A model generated the notes under the pieces. It was not told where the DNA came from, ran no database searches, and saw only the letters and a program-made list of their open reading frames with translations. 64,000 bases of DNA from Solimonas flava DSM 18980 (lineage in GTDB: Bacteria > Pseudomonadota > Gammaproteobacteria > Nevskiales > Nevskiaceae): contig NZ_AUFV01000009.1 of assembly GCF_000426685.1 (NCBI RefSeq), positions 62,001 to 126,000 on the forward strand, given 5' to 3'. The position numbers were made by a program, and so were the translations under genes. This document shows, one piece after another, positions 49,988 to 59,773 of the stretch. How positions within the stretch are numbered: the stretch's first letter is position 1; every line of letters begins with the position of its first letter.

Positions 49988-50775
49988 GCGGCGCCGGCCT
50001 GCAGGCGCTCGACGAGCGCCGCGCCGCGCGTCGCTTCTCGGCGGCCGCGGTGCGCTACGAGCAGGCCGCGCGGCTGCAGGCGCAGACCCGCGCGCAGCTG
50101 CTCGCGCTGCTGCCGCCACCCGCAAGGGCGCGTTGCGTCGTCGATCTCGGTTGCGGCTCCGGGCCGGCGTTGCCGGCGCTGCGCACGCAATATCCGGACG
50201 CGGCGCTGGTCGCGCTCGACCGCGCCGCCGGCATGGTCGCGCAGGCGCGCGGCCGCGACGCCGCGCAGGGCCTGATCGCCGATGCGCAGGCGCTGCCGCT
50301 GGCCACGGCTAGCGTCAACCTGCTGTTCTCGAATCTGGCGCTGCAATGGTGTTCGCACCGCCAGGCGGCGCTCGACGAGGCGGCGCGCGTACTGACGCCG
50401 GGCGGTTTGCTGGCGCTCGCGGTGCCGGGGCCGGCGACGCTGCGCGAGCTGCGCCTCGCGTGGCGACAGATCGACGCGGCCGAGCACGTCCATCGCTTTG
50501 CCGCGGCCGAGGCTTGGCGCGCCGCCGCCGCCGCGTCAGGGCTCGCCGTGCGGGCGGAGGTGCGGCAGCTCTATCAGCCGCAGCATCCCGACGTGCGCGC
50601 GCTGATGCAGGAGCTGCGTGACATCGGCGCGGGCAATGCGAGTCCGGCGCGCCGCCGTCACTGGCTCGGCAAGTCGGCGCTGGCGCGGCTCGAGCAGGCT
50701 TACGCGCCGTGGCGCCGCGACGGCGGCGTCTACGCGAGCTGGGAGATCCTCTACCTGGTGCTGCAGAAACCATGA
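49984..50775 (+). CDS. bioC: Malonyl-ACP O-methyltransferase
   Basis: 263 residues starting GTG within the bioF stop. Methylates malonyl-ACP to begin pimelate synthesis. The SAM motif VDLGCGSGPALPAL is followed by FSNLALQWC, characteristic of BioC. Overlaps bioD (ATGA). Confidence 0.94.
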   Translation: MSGAGLQALDERRAARRFSAAAVRYEQAARLQAQTRAQLLALLPPPARARCVVDLGCGSGPALPALRTQYPDAALVALDRAAGMVAQARGRDAAQGLIADAQALPLATASVNLLFSNLALQWCSHRQAALDEAARVLTPGGLLALAVPGPATLRELRLAWRQIDAAEHVHRFAAAEAWRAAAAASGLAVRAEVRQLYQPQHPDVRALMQELRDIGAGNASPARRRHWLGKSALARLEQAYAPWRRDGGVYASWEILYLVLQKP

Positions 50776-51476
50776 GCGCGCACACACTCTTCGTCACCGG
50801 CACCGACACCGGCGTCGGCAAGACCCGCGCGGCGACGGCGCTGATCCGCCACGCGCGCTGGCTCGGGCTCGATGCCGTCGGCTACAAGCCGGTCGCTTCC
50901 GGTTGCGAACGCATCGACGGGCAGTGGCGCAACGACGATGCGCTGCAACTGCTCGATGCCAGCGGCGGCGCGCTGCGCTACGAGGACGTCAATCCGGTCG
51001 CGCTGCCGGCGGCGATCGCGCCGCATCTGGCGGCGCGCGAGCAGGGCGTCGCGATCGATGCGGCGATGCTCGACGCCGGACACGCGCGACTCGCGCAGCG
51101 CCATGCCTGCGTGATCGTCGAGGGCGCCGGCGGCTGGCGGGTGCCGTTGAACGAGGCCTGCGATTTCGCCGACTGGGTCGGCGGCCATCGCTGGCCGGTC
51201 GTGCTGGTCGTCGGCCTGCGCCTCGGCTGCATCAATCACGCCTTGCTGACCGCCGAGGCGGTGATGCGCCGCACGCGGCTCGCCGGCTGGGTCGCCAACC
51301 GCTTGCCGCCGGCGCAGCCGTACTGGCAGGACAATCTGGAGACACTGCGCGACCGGCTGCCGGCGCCCTGCCTCGGCGTGCTGCCGGAGAACGGCGATCC
51401 GTCGGCGAACTGTCACGCGCTCGACACGGATGCCACGCGCGGCGTCCTGGGGCTGGCCGGGGCAGCCGCGACCTAG
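50772..51476 (+). CDS. bioD: Dethiobiotin synthetase
   Basis: 234 residues. The P-loop is GTDTGVGKT (10-18), the substrate region GYKPVASGCE and the carboxylate site VEGAGGWRVPL. Last gene of the biotin operon; no terminator is visible before the next promoter. Confidence 0.95.
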   Translation: MSAHTLFVTGTDTGVGKTRAATALIRHARWLGLDAVGYKPVASGCERIDGQWRNDDALQLLDASGGALRYEDVNPVALPAAIAPHLAAREQGVAIDAAMLDAGHARLAQRHACVIVEGAGGWRVPLNEACDFADWVGGHRWPVVLVVGLRLGCINHALLTAEAVMRRTRLAGWVANRLPPAQPYWQDNLETLRDRLPAPCLGVLPENGDPSANCHALDTDATRGVLGLAGAAAT

Positions 51477-51495
51477 TCCGGAAGTGGTGTTCCTT

Positions 51496-51525
51496 TTGCG
51501 CCGGTTTTCAGCCATGCTCTACACT
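51496..51525 (+). promoter_or_regulatory. Candidate sigma-70 promoter of the cox operon
   Basis: TTGCGC (51496-51501) and TACACT (51520-51525) with an 18-base spacer, 32 bases before the DUF2244 start. Confidence 0.45.
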
Positions 51526-51556
51526 CCCAAGGGCTCGACGGAACGGTCTTGCGCGC

Positions 51557-52081
51557 ATGAGCCGGGACACGCAGCTGATGATCGGTCCGAACGCGTCGCT
51601 GACGGTTCGCCAGGCCTGGTTGTTCTTCGGGCTGATGGCGGCAACCGGCTTCGGCATTGCCGGTCTGATGGCGGCGCGGGGCCTGTGGCCGGTGCTGCCG
51701 TTCGCGGGACTGGAGCTGGGGGCGCTGGGCGCCGCGCTGATCGTTTCGGTCAGACGCAACGCCTATCGCGAAGTGGTGTGGTTCTCGGGCGATAACGTCC
51801 GGATCGAATTCGGCAGGCTGGGCCGTGGTGCGAGCACGGTCGTGACGCTGTCGCGCCATTGGACCAGGGCTGAACTTGAATCGGGCGCGACCCGCCATGC
51901 GCCGATGCGGTTGTGGTTAAGAAGCGGGGGACAGCAGGTCGAAATAGGCCGCTGCCTGACAGACGAGGAGCGCGAGCGCCTGCAAAGGCGTTTGCAGGAA
52001 TTATTGACACCCGCCTGGCGAAGCCGCCCAGGCATGCACGGACCGTCGTCCGCGCAAGGGTTGCCATTGGGAGAGCGATAA
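51557..52081 (+). CDS. DUF2244 membrane protein, first gene of the cox operon
   Basis: 174 residues with two transmembrane segments near 20-42 and 45-65, then a soluble domain with VVWFSGDNVRIEFGRLG. DUF2244 genes are commonly found beside cytochrome oxidase genes, with no known function. Its TAA is directly followed by the coxB ATG with no intervening base. Confidence 0.85.
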   Translation: MSRDTQLMIGPNASLTVRQAWLFFGLMAATGFGIAGLMAARGLWPVLPFAGLELGALGAALIVSVRRNAYREVVWFSGDNVRIEFGRLGRGASTVVTLSRHWTRAELESGATRHAPMRLWLRSGGQQVEIGRCLTDEERERLQRRLQELLTPAWRSRPGMHGPSSAQGLPLGER

Positions 52082-53314
52082 ATGTCGAAGAAGGGATGGC
52101 TGGCGCGTCTGGTGGCGGGCACCGGCTTGGCGCTGATCGCGCTGCAGGCTGTGGCGTACACCCAGACCAGCGGCGGCTACAACATGCCGACCGGCGTCAC
52201 CGAGATCGCGCACGAGGTGCACGGTCTGCACATGAAGGTCTTCGCCGTCTGCACCATCATCGGCGTCCTCGTCTTCGGCGTGATGATCTACTCGATCATC
52301 AACCATCGCCGCTCCAGGAATCCCAAGCCGGCCGATTTCCACGAAAGCGTCAAGGTCGAGATCGCCTGGACGCTGATCCCGTTCGTGATCCTGATCGGTC
52401 TCGCCGTACCGGCGGCCGGCACGCTGATCCGGATGGAGGACACGCGCAATTCCGATATGACGGTGAAGATCACCGGCTATCAATGGAAGTGGCAGTACGA
52501 GTACGTCGGCGAGGACGTCTCGTTCTTCTCGACGCTGTCTCAGGAGTCGAACGCCGCGCGCCAGACCGGCTCCGGCATCGACGTCACCAAGGTGCCGAAC
52601 TATCTGGTCGACGTCGACAATCCGCTGATGCTGCCGGTCGGCAAGAAAGTCCGTTTCCTGATCACCGCCAACGACGTGATCCACGCCTGGTGGGTGCCGG
52701 AGTTCGCGGTCAAGAAGGACGCGATCCCGGGCTACATCAACGAGGTCTGGACCAAGATCGAGCAGCCGGGCACCTATCGCGGTGTCTGCGCCGAGCTGTG
52801 CGGCCGTGATCACGGCTTCATGCCGATCGTCGTGCGCGCCGTTCCGGAAGAGGAATTCAAGGCGTTTCTGGCCGCGAAGAAGGGCGGCGCCAGTGAAGTG
52901 GCCGCCGCCGCGCCGGCGACGATGAGCGATGCAGCGCCGGTCGCCGCCGAAGCTGCGACTCCCGCGGCGACCGAAGTCGCCACCGCGGCCGCCAAGCCGG
53001 CGGCCGCCAAGGACGAGGAACCGACCGAGCTGGTGAAGAAGGGCGAGAAGATCTACAAGGCCAACTGCGCCGCCTGCCATCAGGCCGACGGCACCGGCCT
53101 GCCGCCGAACTTTCCGTCGCTGCACGGCAGTAAGGTGGCCAACGGTCCGGCCGACGCGCACATCCTGCAGGTGCTCAAGGGCAAGAACCTGATGCCGCCG
53201 TTCCCGCAGCTGTCCGACGAGGACGTCGCCGCGGTGACCACGTACCAGCGCCAGTCCTGGGGTAACAAGGGCAGCGTGATCCAGCCTTCACAAGTCGCCG
53301 CGCTGCGCAAGTAA
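52082..53314 (+). CDS. coxB: Cytochrome c oxidase subunit II with fused cytochrome c (caa3 type)
   Basis: 410 residues with a signal segment, two transmembrane helices (about 50-72 and 94-115), and a CuA domain: His201, Cys236, Glu238, Cys240, His244 and Met247. An Ala/Pro-rich linker (about 265-315) connects to a C-terminal cytochrome c domain with CAACH (329-333) and axial Met371. Electrons can therefore pass directly from the fused cytochrome to CuA. Preceded with no gap by the DUF2244 gene. Confidence 0.95.
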   Translation: MSKKGWLARLVAGTGLALIALQAVAYTQTSGGYNMPTGVTEIAHEVHGLHMKVFAVCTIIGVLVFGVMIYSIINHRRSRNPKPADFHESVKVEIAWTLIPFVILIGLAVPAAGTLIRMEDTRNSDMTVKITGYQWKWQYEYVGEDVSFFSTLSQESNAARQTGSGIDVTKVPNYLVDVDNPLMLPVGKKVRFLITANDVIHAWWVPEFAVKKDAIPGYINEVWTKIEQPGTYRGVCAELCGRDHGFMPIVVRAVPEEEFKAFLAAKKGGASEVAAAAPATMSDAAPVAAEAATPAATEVATAAAKPAAAKDEEPTELVKKGEKIYKANCAACHQADGTGLPPNFPSLHGSKVANGPADAHILQVLKGKNLMPPFPQLSDEDVAAVTTYQRQSWGNKGSVIQPSQVAALRK

Positions 53315-53345
53315 GCGGCGCATCAGTACCAGAGAGGAGTTCCCC

Positions 53346-54989
53346 ATGGCTCACACGAACGATCTCGCGCACGGCCACGACGATCACGCGCACCACGGTC
53401 CCGACAAGGGCATCATGCGCTGGATCAAGACGACCAACCACAAGGACCTCGGAACGCTGTATCTGTTCTTCGCGTTCACGATGTTCTTCATCGGCGGCCT
53501 GATGTCGCTGGTGATCCGCGCCGAACTGTTCCATCCGGGCATGCAGTTCGTGCAGCCGGAGTTCTTCAACCAGATGACGACGATGCACGCGCTGGTGATG
53601 ATCTTCGGCGGCGTGATGCCGGCCTTCGTCGGCCTCGCCAACTGGATGGTGCCGATGATGATCGGCTGCTCCGATCTGGCGCTGCCGCGCGTCAACAACT
53701 GGGGCTTCTGGATCCTGCCGTTCGGCTTCACGATGATGCTGTCGACGCTGTTCATGGAGGGCGGCGGCCCGGCCGGCGGCTGGACCATGTATCCGCCACT
53801 GATGCTGCAGACCGGCAACGCGTTTCCGTTCCTGATCTTCTCGGTCCACCTGCTCGGCATCTCGTCGATCACCGGCGCGATCAACGTCGTCGTGACCATC
53901 CTCAACATGCGCACGCCCGGCATGACGCTGCTGAAGATGCCGCTGTTCGTGTGGACCTGGTTGATCACCGCGTACCTGCTGATCGCCGTGATGCCGGTGC
54001 TCGCCGGCGCGGTGACGATGCTGCTGACCGACAAGTACTTCGGCACCAGCTTCTTCACGGCGGCCGGCGGCGGCGATCCGGTGCTGTTCCAGCACGTCTT
54101 CTGGTTCTTCGGCCACCCCGAGGTCTACATCCTGATCCTGCCGGCCTTCGGCATCGTCTCGACGATCATCCCGACCTTCGCGCGCAAGTCGCTGTTCGGC
54201 TACGACTCGATGGTCTACGCCACGGCGGCGATCGGCTTCCTGTCGTTCATCGTCTGGGCGCACCACATGTTCACGGTCGGCATGCCGCTGGCCGGCGAGC
54301 TGTTCTTCATGTTCGCGACCATGCTGATCGCGGTGCCGACCGGCGTGAAGGTCTTCAACTGGGTCGCGACGATGTGGCGCGGCTCGATGAGCTTCGAGAC
54401 GCCGATGCTGTTCGCGGTCGGCTTCGTGTTCCTGTTCACGATCGGTGGCTTCTCGGGCCTGATGCTGGCGATGACGCCGGTCGACTTCCAGTATCACGAC
54501 ACCTATTTCGTCGTCGCGCATTTCCACTACGTGCTGGTGCCGGGTGCGGTGTTCTCGATCATCGCCGCGGTCTACTACTGGATCCCGAAGTGGACCGGCC
54601 GCATGTACAACGAGTTCTGGGGCAAGACGCACTTCTGGCTGTCGGCGATCTTCATCAACCTGACGTTCTTTCCGCAGCACTTCCTCGGCCTCGCCGGCAT
54701 GCAACGCCGCGTGCCCGACTATGCGCTGCAGTTCACGGACTTCAACGAGATCAGCACGATCGGCGCGTTCGGCTTCTTCGTCACGCAGTTCATCTTCATC
54801 TTCAATATCCTCGGCTGCTGCTACGGCTGGTTCGGCCGCAAGCGCGACCTGCCGGATCGCGTCTGGGAAGGCGCGCGCGGCCTCGAGTGGACGGTGCCGT
54901 CGCCGGCCCCGTACCACACCTTCGAGGACCCGCCGGCGTTGCCCGTCTCCGAAGTGACGGGCGTGCACGACGCCGAAGCGGCGCACTGA
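53346..54989 (+). CDS. ctaD: Cytochrome c oxidase subunit I
   Basis: 547 residues with 12 transmembrane helices. [14 protein letters not shown] holds the Cu-B His-Tyr crosslink region, WAHHMFTVG two further histidines, and [13 protein letters not shown] the heme ligands. The N-terminus is unusually His-rich ([11 protein letters not shown] within the first 20 residues), possibly binding metal. GAGAGGAG is 8 bases upstream. Confidence 0.96.
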   Translation: MAHTNDLAHGHDDHAHHGPDKGIMRWIKTTNHKDLGTLYLFFAFTMFFIGGLMSLVIRAELFHPGMQFVQPEFFNQMTTMHALVMIFGGVMPAFVGLANWMVPMMIGCSDLALPRVNNWGFWILPFGFTMMLSTLFMEGGGPAGGWTMYPPLMLQTGNAFPFLIFSVHLLGISSITGAINVVVTILNMRTPGMTLLKMPLFVWTWLITAYLLIAVMPVLAGAVTMLLTDKYFGTSFFTAAGGGDPVLFQHVFWFFGHPEVYILILPAFGIVSTIIPTFARKSLFGYDSMVYATAAIGFLSFIVWAHHMFTVGMPLAGELFFMFATMLIAVPTGVKVFNWVATMWRGSMSFETPMLFAVGFVFLFTIGGFSGLMLAMTPVDFQYHDTYFVVAHFHYVLVPGAVFSIIAAVYYWIPKWTGRMYNEFWGKTHFWLSAIFINLTFFPQHFLGLAGMQRRVPDYALQFTDFNEISTIGAFGFFVTQFIFIFNILGCCYGWFGRKRDLPDRVWEGARGLEWTVPSPAPYHTFEDPPALPVSEVTGVHDAEAAH

Positions 54990-55050
54990 CGGACGCTCAG
55001 CCGTGCCCGTGCAGTCGCAGGTTCGTACGGGCACGACGGATTTTCCGACG

Positions 55051-55158
55051 ATGAACGACAACAGACGCTCCCGCCGCAACGTGATCCTGTTCTGGGTCCA
55101 TATCGGCCTCGCCGTGCTGGTGCTCGGCGGGTTCGTCTACGCGGTCGTGCACAAATGA
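55051..55158 (+). CDS. 35-aa single-helix protein, cytochrome oxidase small assembly type
   Basis: A frame of 35 residues: basic N-terminus ([10 protein letters not shown]), one transmembrane helix ([20 protein letters not shown]) and a short tail. Its stop overlaps the ctaG ATG (ATGA), which argues that it is real. Small one-helix proteins occupy this position in many proteobacterial cox operons and are annotated as assembly proteins. Confidence 0.75.
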   Translation: MNDNRRSRRNVILFWVHIGLAVLVLGGFVYAVVHK

Positions 55159-55691
55159 GCGCCGACCTGCGTCGCCGGCACTGGCTGCGCCTGCTGTTCG
55201 TGACGCTGGGCATGTTCGGTTTCGGCTTCGCGACCGTGCCGCTCTACAACAAGCTCTGCTACGCGATCGGACTCAACGGCAAGGTTGCCAACGAGGCGGC
55301 GGCGATCAAGACGGCGAGCGTCGATGCGAGCCGCACGGTGACCGTGGAGTTCCTGACGACGGTCAACGGCGGCCGGCCGTGGAAGTTCCGTGCCGACCAG
55401 GCCACGGTGCAGGTGCATCCGGGGCAGATGACGACCGTGAGCTTCTACATGAAGAACACGCAGGACCACGCGATCGTCGCGCAGGCGGTGCCCAACGTCG
55501 CGCCGTCCGACGCCGCGCAGTACCTGAAGAAGACCGAATGCTTCTGTTTCAACCGCCAGCCGTTCGCGGCCGGCGAGGAGCGACATATGCCGGTGGTGTT
55601 CATGCTCGATCCGGAGCTGCCGAAGGACATCGACCGCATCACGCTGGCCTACACTTTTTTCGACGTCACCGACGTTGCACAGAAGAATTGA
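55155..55691 (+). CDS. ctaG: Cytochrome c oxidase assembly protein CtaG/Cox11
   Basis: 178 residues. One transmembrane helix, then a periplasmic immunoglobulin-like domain that delivers copper to the Cu-B site. The copper motif is CFCFNRQ with Cys129 and Cys131, and Cys35 in the YNKLC segment is also conserved. Confidence 0.94.
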   Translation: MSADLRRRHWLRLLFVTLGMFGFGFATVPLYNKLCYAIGLNGKVANEAAAIKTASVDASRTVTVEFLTTVNGGRPWKFRADQATVQVHPGQMTTVSFYMKNTQDHAIVAQAVPNVAPSDAAQYLKKTECFCFNRQPFAAGEERHMPVVFMLDPELPKDIDRITLAYTFFDVTDVAQKN

Positions 55692-55704
55692 AGAGGAGTT
55701 AGTC

Positions 55705-56583
55705 ATGGAGTCCCCAGCCGCGCATTCCGCCGAGCGTTACTTCGTGCCTGCACCGAGCGTGTGGCCGTTCATCCTGACCGCCGCGCTGGTGGCGCTGGTC
55801 GCCGGCGTGTCCGGTTATCTCGAGGATGACCATATCGGGCCCCTGCCGATCTACGTCGGCGGCGCGCTGGCGATCGCCGTCATCTTCCTGTGGTTCCGCG
55901 ACATCGTGCGCGAAAGCGAGGGCGGCCAGTACAGCGCCCAGGTCGATCGCACCTACCGCTGGGGCATGTCGTGGTTCATCTTCTCCGAGGTGATGTTCTT
56001 CGCCGCCTTCTTCGGCGCGCTGTTCTACGCGCGCGAACTGTCGCTGCCGTGGCTCGGCGGCGAGGGTTCGAAGGTCGCGACCAATCTGGTGTTGTGGCCG
56101 GGCTTCGAGGCGGCGTGGCCGTCGAACGGTCCCGCCAATGCCGGCGGCGCGTTCAAGACGATTCCGGCGTTCAGCGTGCCGTTGCTGAATACCGTGCTGC
56201 TGCTGTCGTCGGGTGTCACGATCACGATGGCGCATCACGCGCTGAAGGCCGGCAAGCGCCTGCCGTGCATCCTGTGGATGTGGGCGACGGTCGCATTCGG
56301 CGCCACCTTCCTGTACTTCCAGGCGCACGAATACATCGAGGCCTACACCGAGCTCAACCTGACGCTGAAGTCGGGCATCTACGGCTCGACCTTCTTCATG
56401 CTGACCGGCTTCCACGGCCTGCACGTGACGCTCGGCACCATCATGCTGCTCGTCATCACGCTGCGTCTGATGGCCGGTCACTTCAAGCCGGATTCGCACT
56501 TCGGCTTCGAGGGCGTGGCCTGGTATTGGCACTTCGTCGACATCGTCTGGCTCGGCCTGTTCATCGTCGTCTACTGGCTCTGA
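55705..56583 (+). CDS. coxC: Cytochrome c oxidase subunit III
   Basis: 292 residues, seven transmembrane helices, with TGFHGLHVTLGTIML and WYWHFVDIVWLGLF signatures. GAGGAG lies nine bases upstream of the ATG at 55705. A strong terminator follows. Confidence 0.95.
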   Translation: MESPAAHSAERYFVPAPSVWPFILTAALVALVAGVSGYLEDDHIGPLPIYVGGALAIAVIFLWFRDIVRESEGGQYSAQVDRTYRWGMSWFIFSEVMFFAAFFGALFYARELSLPWLGGEGSKVATNLVLWPGFEAAWPSNGPANAGGAFKTIPAFSVPLLNTVLLLSSGVTITMAHHALKAGKRLPCILWMWATVAFGATFLYFQAHEYIEAYTELNLTLKSGIYGSTFFMLTGFHGLHVTLGTIMLLVITLRLMAGHFKPDSHFGFEGVAWYWHFVDIVWLGLFIVVYWL

Positions 56584-56611
56584 ACGGCGGGCGCGCGTCC
56601 GAAAAAAAGGC

Positions 56612-56642
56612 GACCTTCGGGTCGCCTTTTTTCGTTAAGGAA
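56612..56642 (+). terminator. Terminator after coxC
   Basis: AAGGCGACC pairs with GGTCGCCTT, bounded by A runs to the left and six T (to 56642) to the right, so it could act in both directions. Confidence 0.92.
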
Positions 56643-56663
56643 GCTTCCAAAGAAGTTCATCCA

Positions 56664-56767
56664 TCGTCATGGCAAGGAGCGTAGGCGATGAAGCCAGCCC
56701 GCCGCGCACGATGCCGGCGGCGTCTACGGATCGCCACGGCCGCTGCGTGGCCGTCGCGCCGACGGCG
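56664..56767. repeat. Imperfect palindromic interspersed repeat (GTCAT..GAGCG family)
   Basis: The left part CGTCATGGCAAGGAGCGTAG (56669-56688) and right part GGATCGCCACGGCCGCTGCG (from 56729) with GTCGCGCCGACG resemble the ends of a widespread bacterial interspersed element of GTCATTGCGAGGAGCG type, in inverted orientation. The match is imperfect. It occupies most of the 266-base gap; I see no gene there. Confidence 0.4.
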
Positions 56768-56908
56768 TTTTTCAGGCATTTCTTAATGCGCTGTTCGGGT
56801 CTGCGGATTGCCGTCCCTGGCGAGACGTTCGGCGCCCTGGCGGGCACCGGGGCGACCGTCCAGGGCCGCCTGCTGACGCCCTAAAGGACTGCCCACCGGA
56901 CCGTCGCT

Positions 56909-57118
56909 TTACGGCGTCAGCCCATGCGGCTGGATCCAGCCCATGAAGTACGAGAAGACGATGAAGACCAGCAGCGTAACCGACAGCGCGATGCGGATCT
57001 TCAGGCCGGTCAGCGTGCGCCGTCGCGAACTCGGGTCGCGGACCAGGAACACCATGCTCGCCAGCAGCGCGACGACGGCGGCGAGCAGCAGGACGACGAT
57101 GATGGTCTTGACGAGCAT
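56909..57118 (-). CDS. DUF2909 twin-transmembrane protein
   Basis: 69 residues with two helices: MLVKTIIVVLLLAAVVALLA, then a charged loop (RDPSSRRRTLTGLKIRI) and a second helix ending FSYFMGWIQPHG. This is the DUF2909 pattern, common in the cox region of gammaproteobacteria. It lies on the opposite strand from its neighbours. Confidence 0.8.
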   Translation of the reverse strand: MLVKTIIVVLLLAAVVALLASMVFLVRDPSSRRRTLTGLKIRIALSVTLLVFIVFSYFMGWIQPHGLTP

Positions 57119-57239
57119 GGACGGGCGCCGCAGCGGACAAAGCCGATAATTGCCGGCATCATAACGTGCGCCACGGCCTCGATGCCGTGGCGGCGACAAG
57201 TACATCCGACACGAGATTTCGTGCGAAAGGGGGAGGGAC

Positions 57240-57962
57240 GTGGCACGCAAGAAATTCCGGCCGGCCGCATGGGCCGTGCTCGTGGTGATCGCGCTGAGCG
57301 CGCTGATGGTGTCGCTCGGCGTCTGGCAGCTGCGCCGCGGCTTCGCCAAGCAGGAGATGCTCGATCGCTATGCGCATGCCGCGCAGCAGCCGGCGCAGCA
57401 CATCGATGCCGGCAAGGTTGCGTACGACGGTCAGATCGAGCGGGCCTACGTCAAAGGCCATTTCGACGGCAGCCGCCAGCTGCTGCTCGACAACCAGGGC
57501 TACGACGGCCAGCCGGGCTACCATGTGTGGACGCCGTTCGTGCAGGCCGACGGCAGCACGGTGGTCGTCGATCGTGGCTGGATTCCGCGCGCCGCGGCGC
57601 AGCAGCCGGACCGCTACGTGGTCGCCGCCGACGAGCGCCAGCTGCAGGGCTACTGGCGCAGTCTGCCGCGGCCGGGCTTGCGCCTGGACGCCGACAACTG
57701 CGCTGCCGCGCCGTGGCCGCGCGTCGTCCAGTATCCGACCGTCGAGGATCTGCACTGCCTCTACGGCGAGTTCGTCGCGCAGGGCCTGCTGCTGATGGAC
57801 GCCGACGCGCCGGACGGTTTCGTCCGCGAATGGCGCACGGCACCGGAACTGCGGCCGGCCAAGCACTACGGCTACGCCGCGCAATGGTTCGCGTTCACGC
57901 TGACGCTGATCGCGATTTTCGTCAAACTCAGCTTTCGCGTCCCCCAGCCCCGTCCTTCATGA
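57240..57962 (+). CDS. surf1: SURF1-family cytochrome oxidase assembly protein
   Basis: 240 residues from a GTG start with GGGGGAGG upstream. Two terminal transmembrane helices; the N-terminal one ends in LGVWQLRRGFAKQ, and the last contains YAAQWFAFTLTLI. The conserved VDRGWIPR loop lies near residue 110. Helps insert heme a into subunit I. Overlaps the next gene (ATGA). Confidence 0.93.
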   Translation: MARKKFRPAAWAVLVVIALSALMVSLGVWQLRRGFAKQEMLDRYAHAAQQPAQHIDAGKVAYDGQIERAYVKGHFDGSRQLLLDNQGYDGQPGYHVWTPFVQADGSTVVVDRGWIPRAAAQQPDRYVVAADERQLQGYWRSLPRPGLRLDADNCAAAPWPRVVQYPTVEDLHCLYGEFVAQGLLLMDADAPDGFVREWRTAPELRPAKHYGYAAQWFAFTLTLIAIFVKLSFRVPQPRPS

Positions 57963-58555
57963 ATCAGGTTCCCCGCGGCCGCGGCCAGCTCCTGCTGCTC
58001 GCCGCCCTGTTCTTCGGCCCGCTCGCCGCCGCCGTGCTGCTGTATTTCGTCTTCCCGCAATTCCAGCCGCACGGACGGACCAACTACGGCGAGCTCGTCG
58101 ATCCGGCACGGCCGCTGCCGGCGCTGACGCTGGTCGATGCCGACGGCAAGGCGCTGGACCGCGACGCGCTGCGCGGGCGCTGGACCTACGTCTACCTCGG
58201 CGCGGATCTTTGCGACGCGGTCTGCGCCAACAAGCTGTTCCAGTTCCGCCAGATTCGCACGCTGCTCAACGAGAAGCGGATGCGCGTGCAGCGCGTCTAT
58301 CTGGCGCCGTCGGCCGCCGCGCTGCCAGCGCTGCGCGAGCAGCTCGCGGGCACGCATCCGGATCTGCATCTGTACGCCGAGTCCGGTACGCCGGCGCTGC
58401 GGCCGTTCCTGCTGGCCGGTCCGGCGCGCGATCCGCAGTCGGTGTATCTGATCGACCCGCTCGGCAACTGGCTGATGGTCTATCCGGCCGAAGTCGACTA
58501 CCGCAAGGTGCTCGACGACATCAAGAAGCTGTTGCGGATCTCGCAGATCGGCTGA
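57959..58555 (+). CDS. Sco1-like thioredoxin-fold protein lacking the copper histidine
   Basis: 198 residues: one N-terminal transmembrane helix, then a thioredoxin-like domain. The copper motif Cys85-xxx-Cys89 is present in ADLCDAVCANK. The histidine that normally stands before the YLIDPxG strand is missing; the sequence is RDPQSVYLIDPLGNW. A similar weak homologue lies between surf1 and ctaA in Pseudomonas. A role as thiol reductase for CuA assembly is possible. Confidence 0.8.
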   Translation: MNQVPRGRGQLLLLAALFFGPLAAAVLLYFVFPQFQPHGRTNYGELVDPARPLPALTLVDADGKALDRDALRGRWTYVYLGADLCDAVCANKLFQFRQIRTLLNEKRMRVQRVYLAPSAAALPALREQLAGTHPDLHLYAESGTPALRPFLLAGPARDPQSVYLIDPLGNWLMVYPAEVDYRKVLDDIKKLLRISQIG

Positions 58556-58612
58556 GCGGCGATGCCAGGTCCCCGTTCCGTCCGCCTCGCGTCCCGTTCC
58601 CGCCCGATCGGT

Positions 58613-58618
58613 TAAAAT
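58613..58618 (+). promoter_or_regulatory. Candidate -10 upstream of ctaA
   Basis: TAAAAT is 22 bases before the ATG at 58640. No convincing -35. Confidence 0.35.
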
Positions 58619-58639
58619 TCGCGCAAATCGAGGCGGCCG

Positions 58640-59773
58640 ATGCATCGGGCCGCCTTTTCATTCTTCCGCCACCGCATCCGCATGCTCTGGTTCCGCCGCC
58701 TCAATCTGTTCGCCGTCGTCTGGTGTTTCTGCCTGGTGGTCGTCGGCGCCTACGTGCGTCTGTCGGACGCCGGGCTCGGCTGCCCGGACTGGCCGGGCTG
58801 TTACGGCCACCTCACGGTGCCGGGCGCCGAGCATGAGATCGCGGCCGCCGAGGCCCGCTATCCGGATCGCCCGGTCGAGGCGCCGAAGGCCTGGAAGGAG
58901 ATGGTCCACCGCTATCTCGCCGAGACTCTGGGCCTGTTCATCGTCGCGCTGGCGCTGATGAGCCTGTTCATCAAGGCTGCGCGCCGGCCGCGCGTGCTGC
59001 CGTGGCTGCTGGTCGCGCTGGTGATTTTCCAGGGCCTTCTCGGCATGTGGACCGTGACCTGGCAGCTCAAGCCGCTGGCGGTGACCGGCCATCTGCTCGG
59101 CGGCATGTCGACGTTCGCGCTGCTGCTGTGGATGTGGCTGTCGACGCGGCCGCGCAGCGAGGCCGCCGTCGCGGTGACGACGCGCACGCGCGAGATCCGC
59201 AGCGAGCGCGCCGCGGCCTTCGTCATCGAGCGCGAGCTGGTCGGCGCTGCCGGGCCCGCGCCGCTCCCGGTGGCCCCGCGCGGCCTGCGCACGTTCGCGC
59301 TCGTCGCGCTGCTCGTCGTTGCCGGCCAGATCTTCCTCGGCGGCTGGACCAGTACCAATTACGCGGCACTGGCCTGCCCGGACCTGCCGACCTGCCATGG
59401 CAGCTACCTGCCGCCGCTCGACGTCAAGGAAGCCTTCACGCTGTGGCGTGGGCTCGGCATCAACTACGAATACGGCGTGCTCGACGCGCGGGCGCGGGTG
59501 ACGATCCACTACTTCCACCGCGTCGGCGCGGTCATCGTCACCACCGTGCTGCTGGCGCTCGGCCTGTTCCTGCTGCGCCGCGGCGGGGCGCCGCTGTGGC
59601 GGCGGCTCGGCGCCGCCGTGCTCGGCGCGCTGGCGCTGCAGCTCACGATCGGCGTCTGCGTCGTGCACTTCCAGCTGCCGCTGCTGCTGGCGGCGGCGCA
59701 CAACCTCGGTGCCGAGCTGCTGCTCGGCACGCTGGTCGTGCTGAACTTCCACGCCTGGCGGCGTCCCGACTGA
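58640..59773 (+). CDS. ctaA: Heme A synthase
   Basis: 377 residues with eight transmembrane helices; converts heme O to heme A. Two similar halves each have an N-terminal [19 protein letters not shown]-like or [19 protein letters not shown] motif with a Cys pair, and heme histidines at HRYLAE and HYFHRVGA. The ATG at 58682 is a shorter alternative start. Its TGA overlaps the ctaB ATG. Confidence 0.94.
   Translation: MHRAAFSFFRHRIRMLWFRRLNLFAVVWCFCLVVVGAYVRLSDAGLGCPDWPGCYGHLTVPGAEHEIAAAEARYPDRPVEAPKAWKEMVHRYLAETLGLFIVALALMSLFIKAARRPRVLPWLLVALVIFQGLLGMWTVTWQLKPLAVTGHLLGGMSTFALLLWMWLSTRPRSEAAVAVTTRTREIRSERAAAFVIERELVGAAGPAPLPVAPRGLRTFALVALLVVAGQIFLGGWTSTNYAALACPDLPTCHGSYLPPLDVKEAFTLWRGLGINYEYGVLDARARVTIHYFHRVGAVIVTTVLLALGLFLLRRGGAPLWRRLGAAVLGALALQLTIGVCVVHFQLPLLLAAAHNLGAELLLGTLVVLNFHAWRRPD

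Noticed and set aside
56669-56884. A 71-aa plus-strand frame after coxC
   Set aside because: It lies in a possible interspersed repeat, has no ribosome site and no recognisable sequence.
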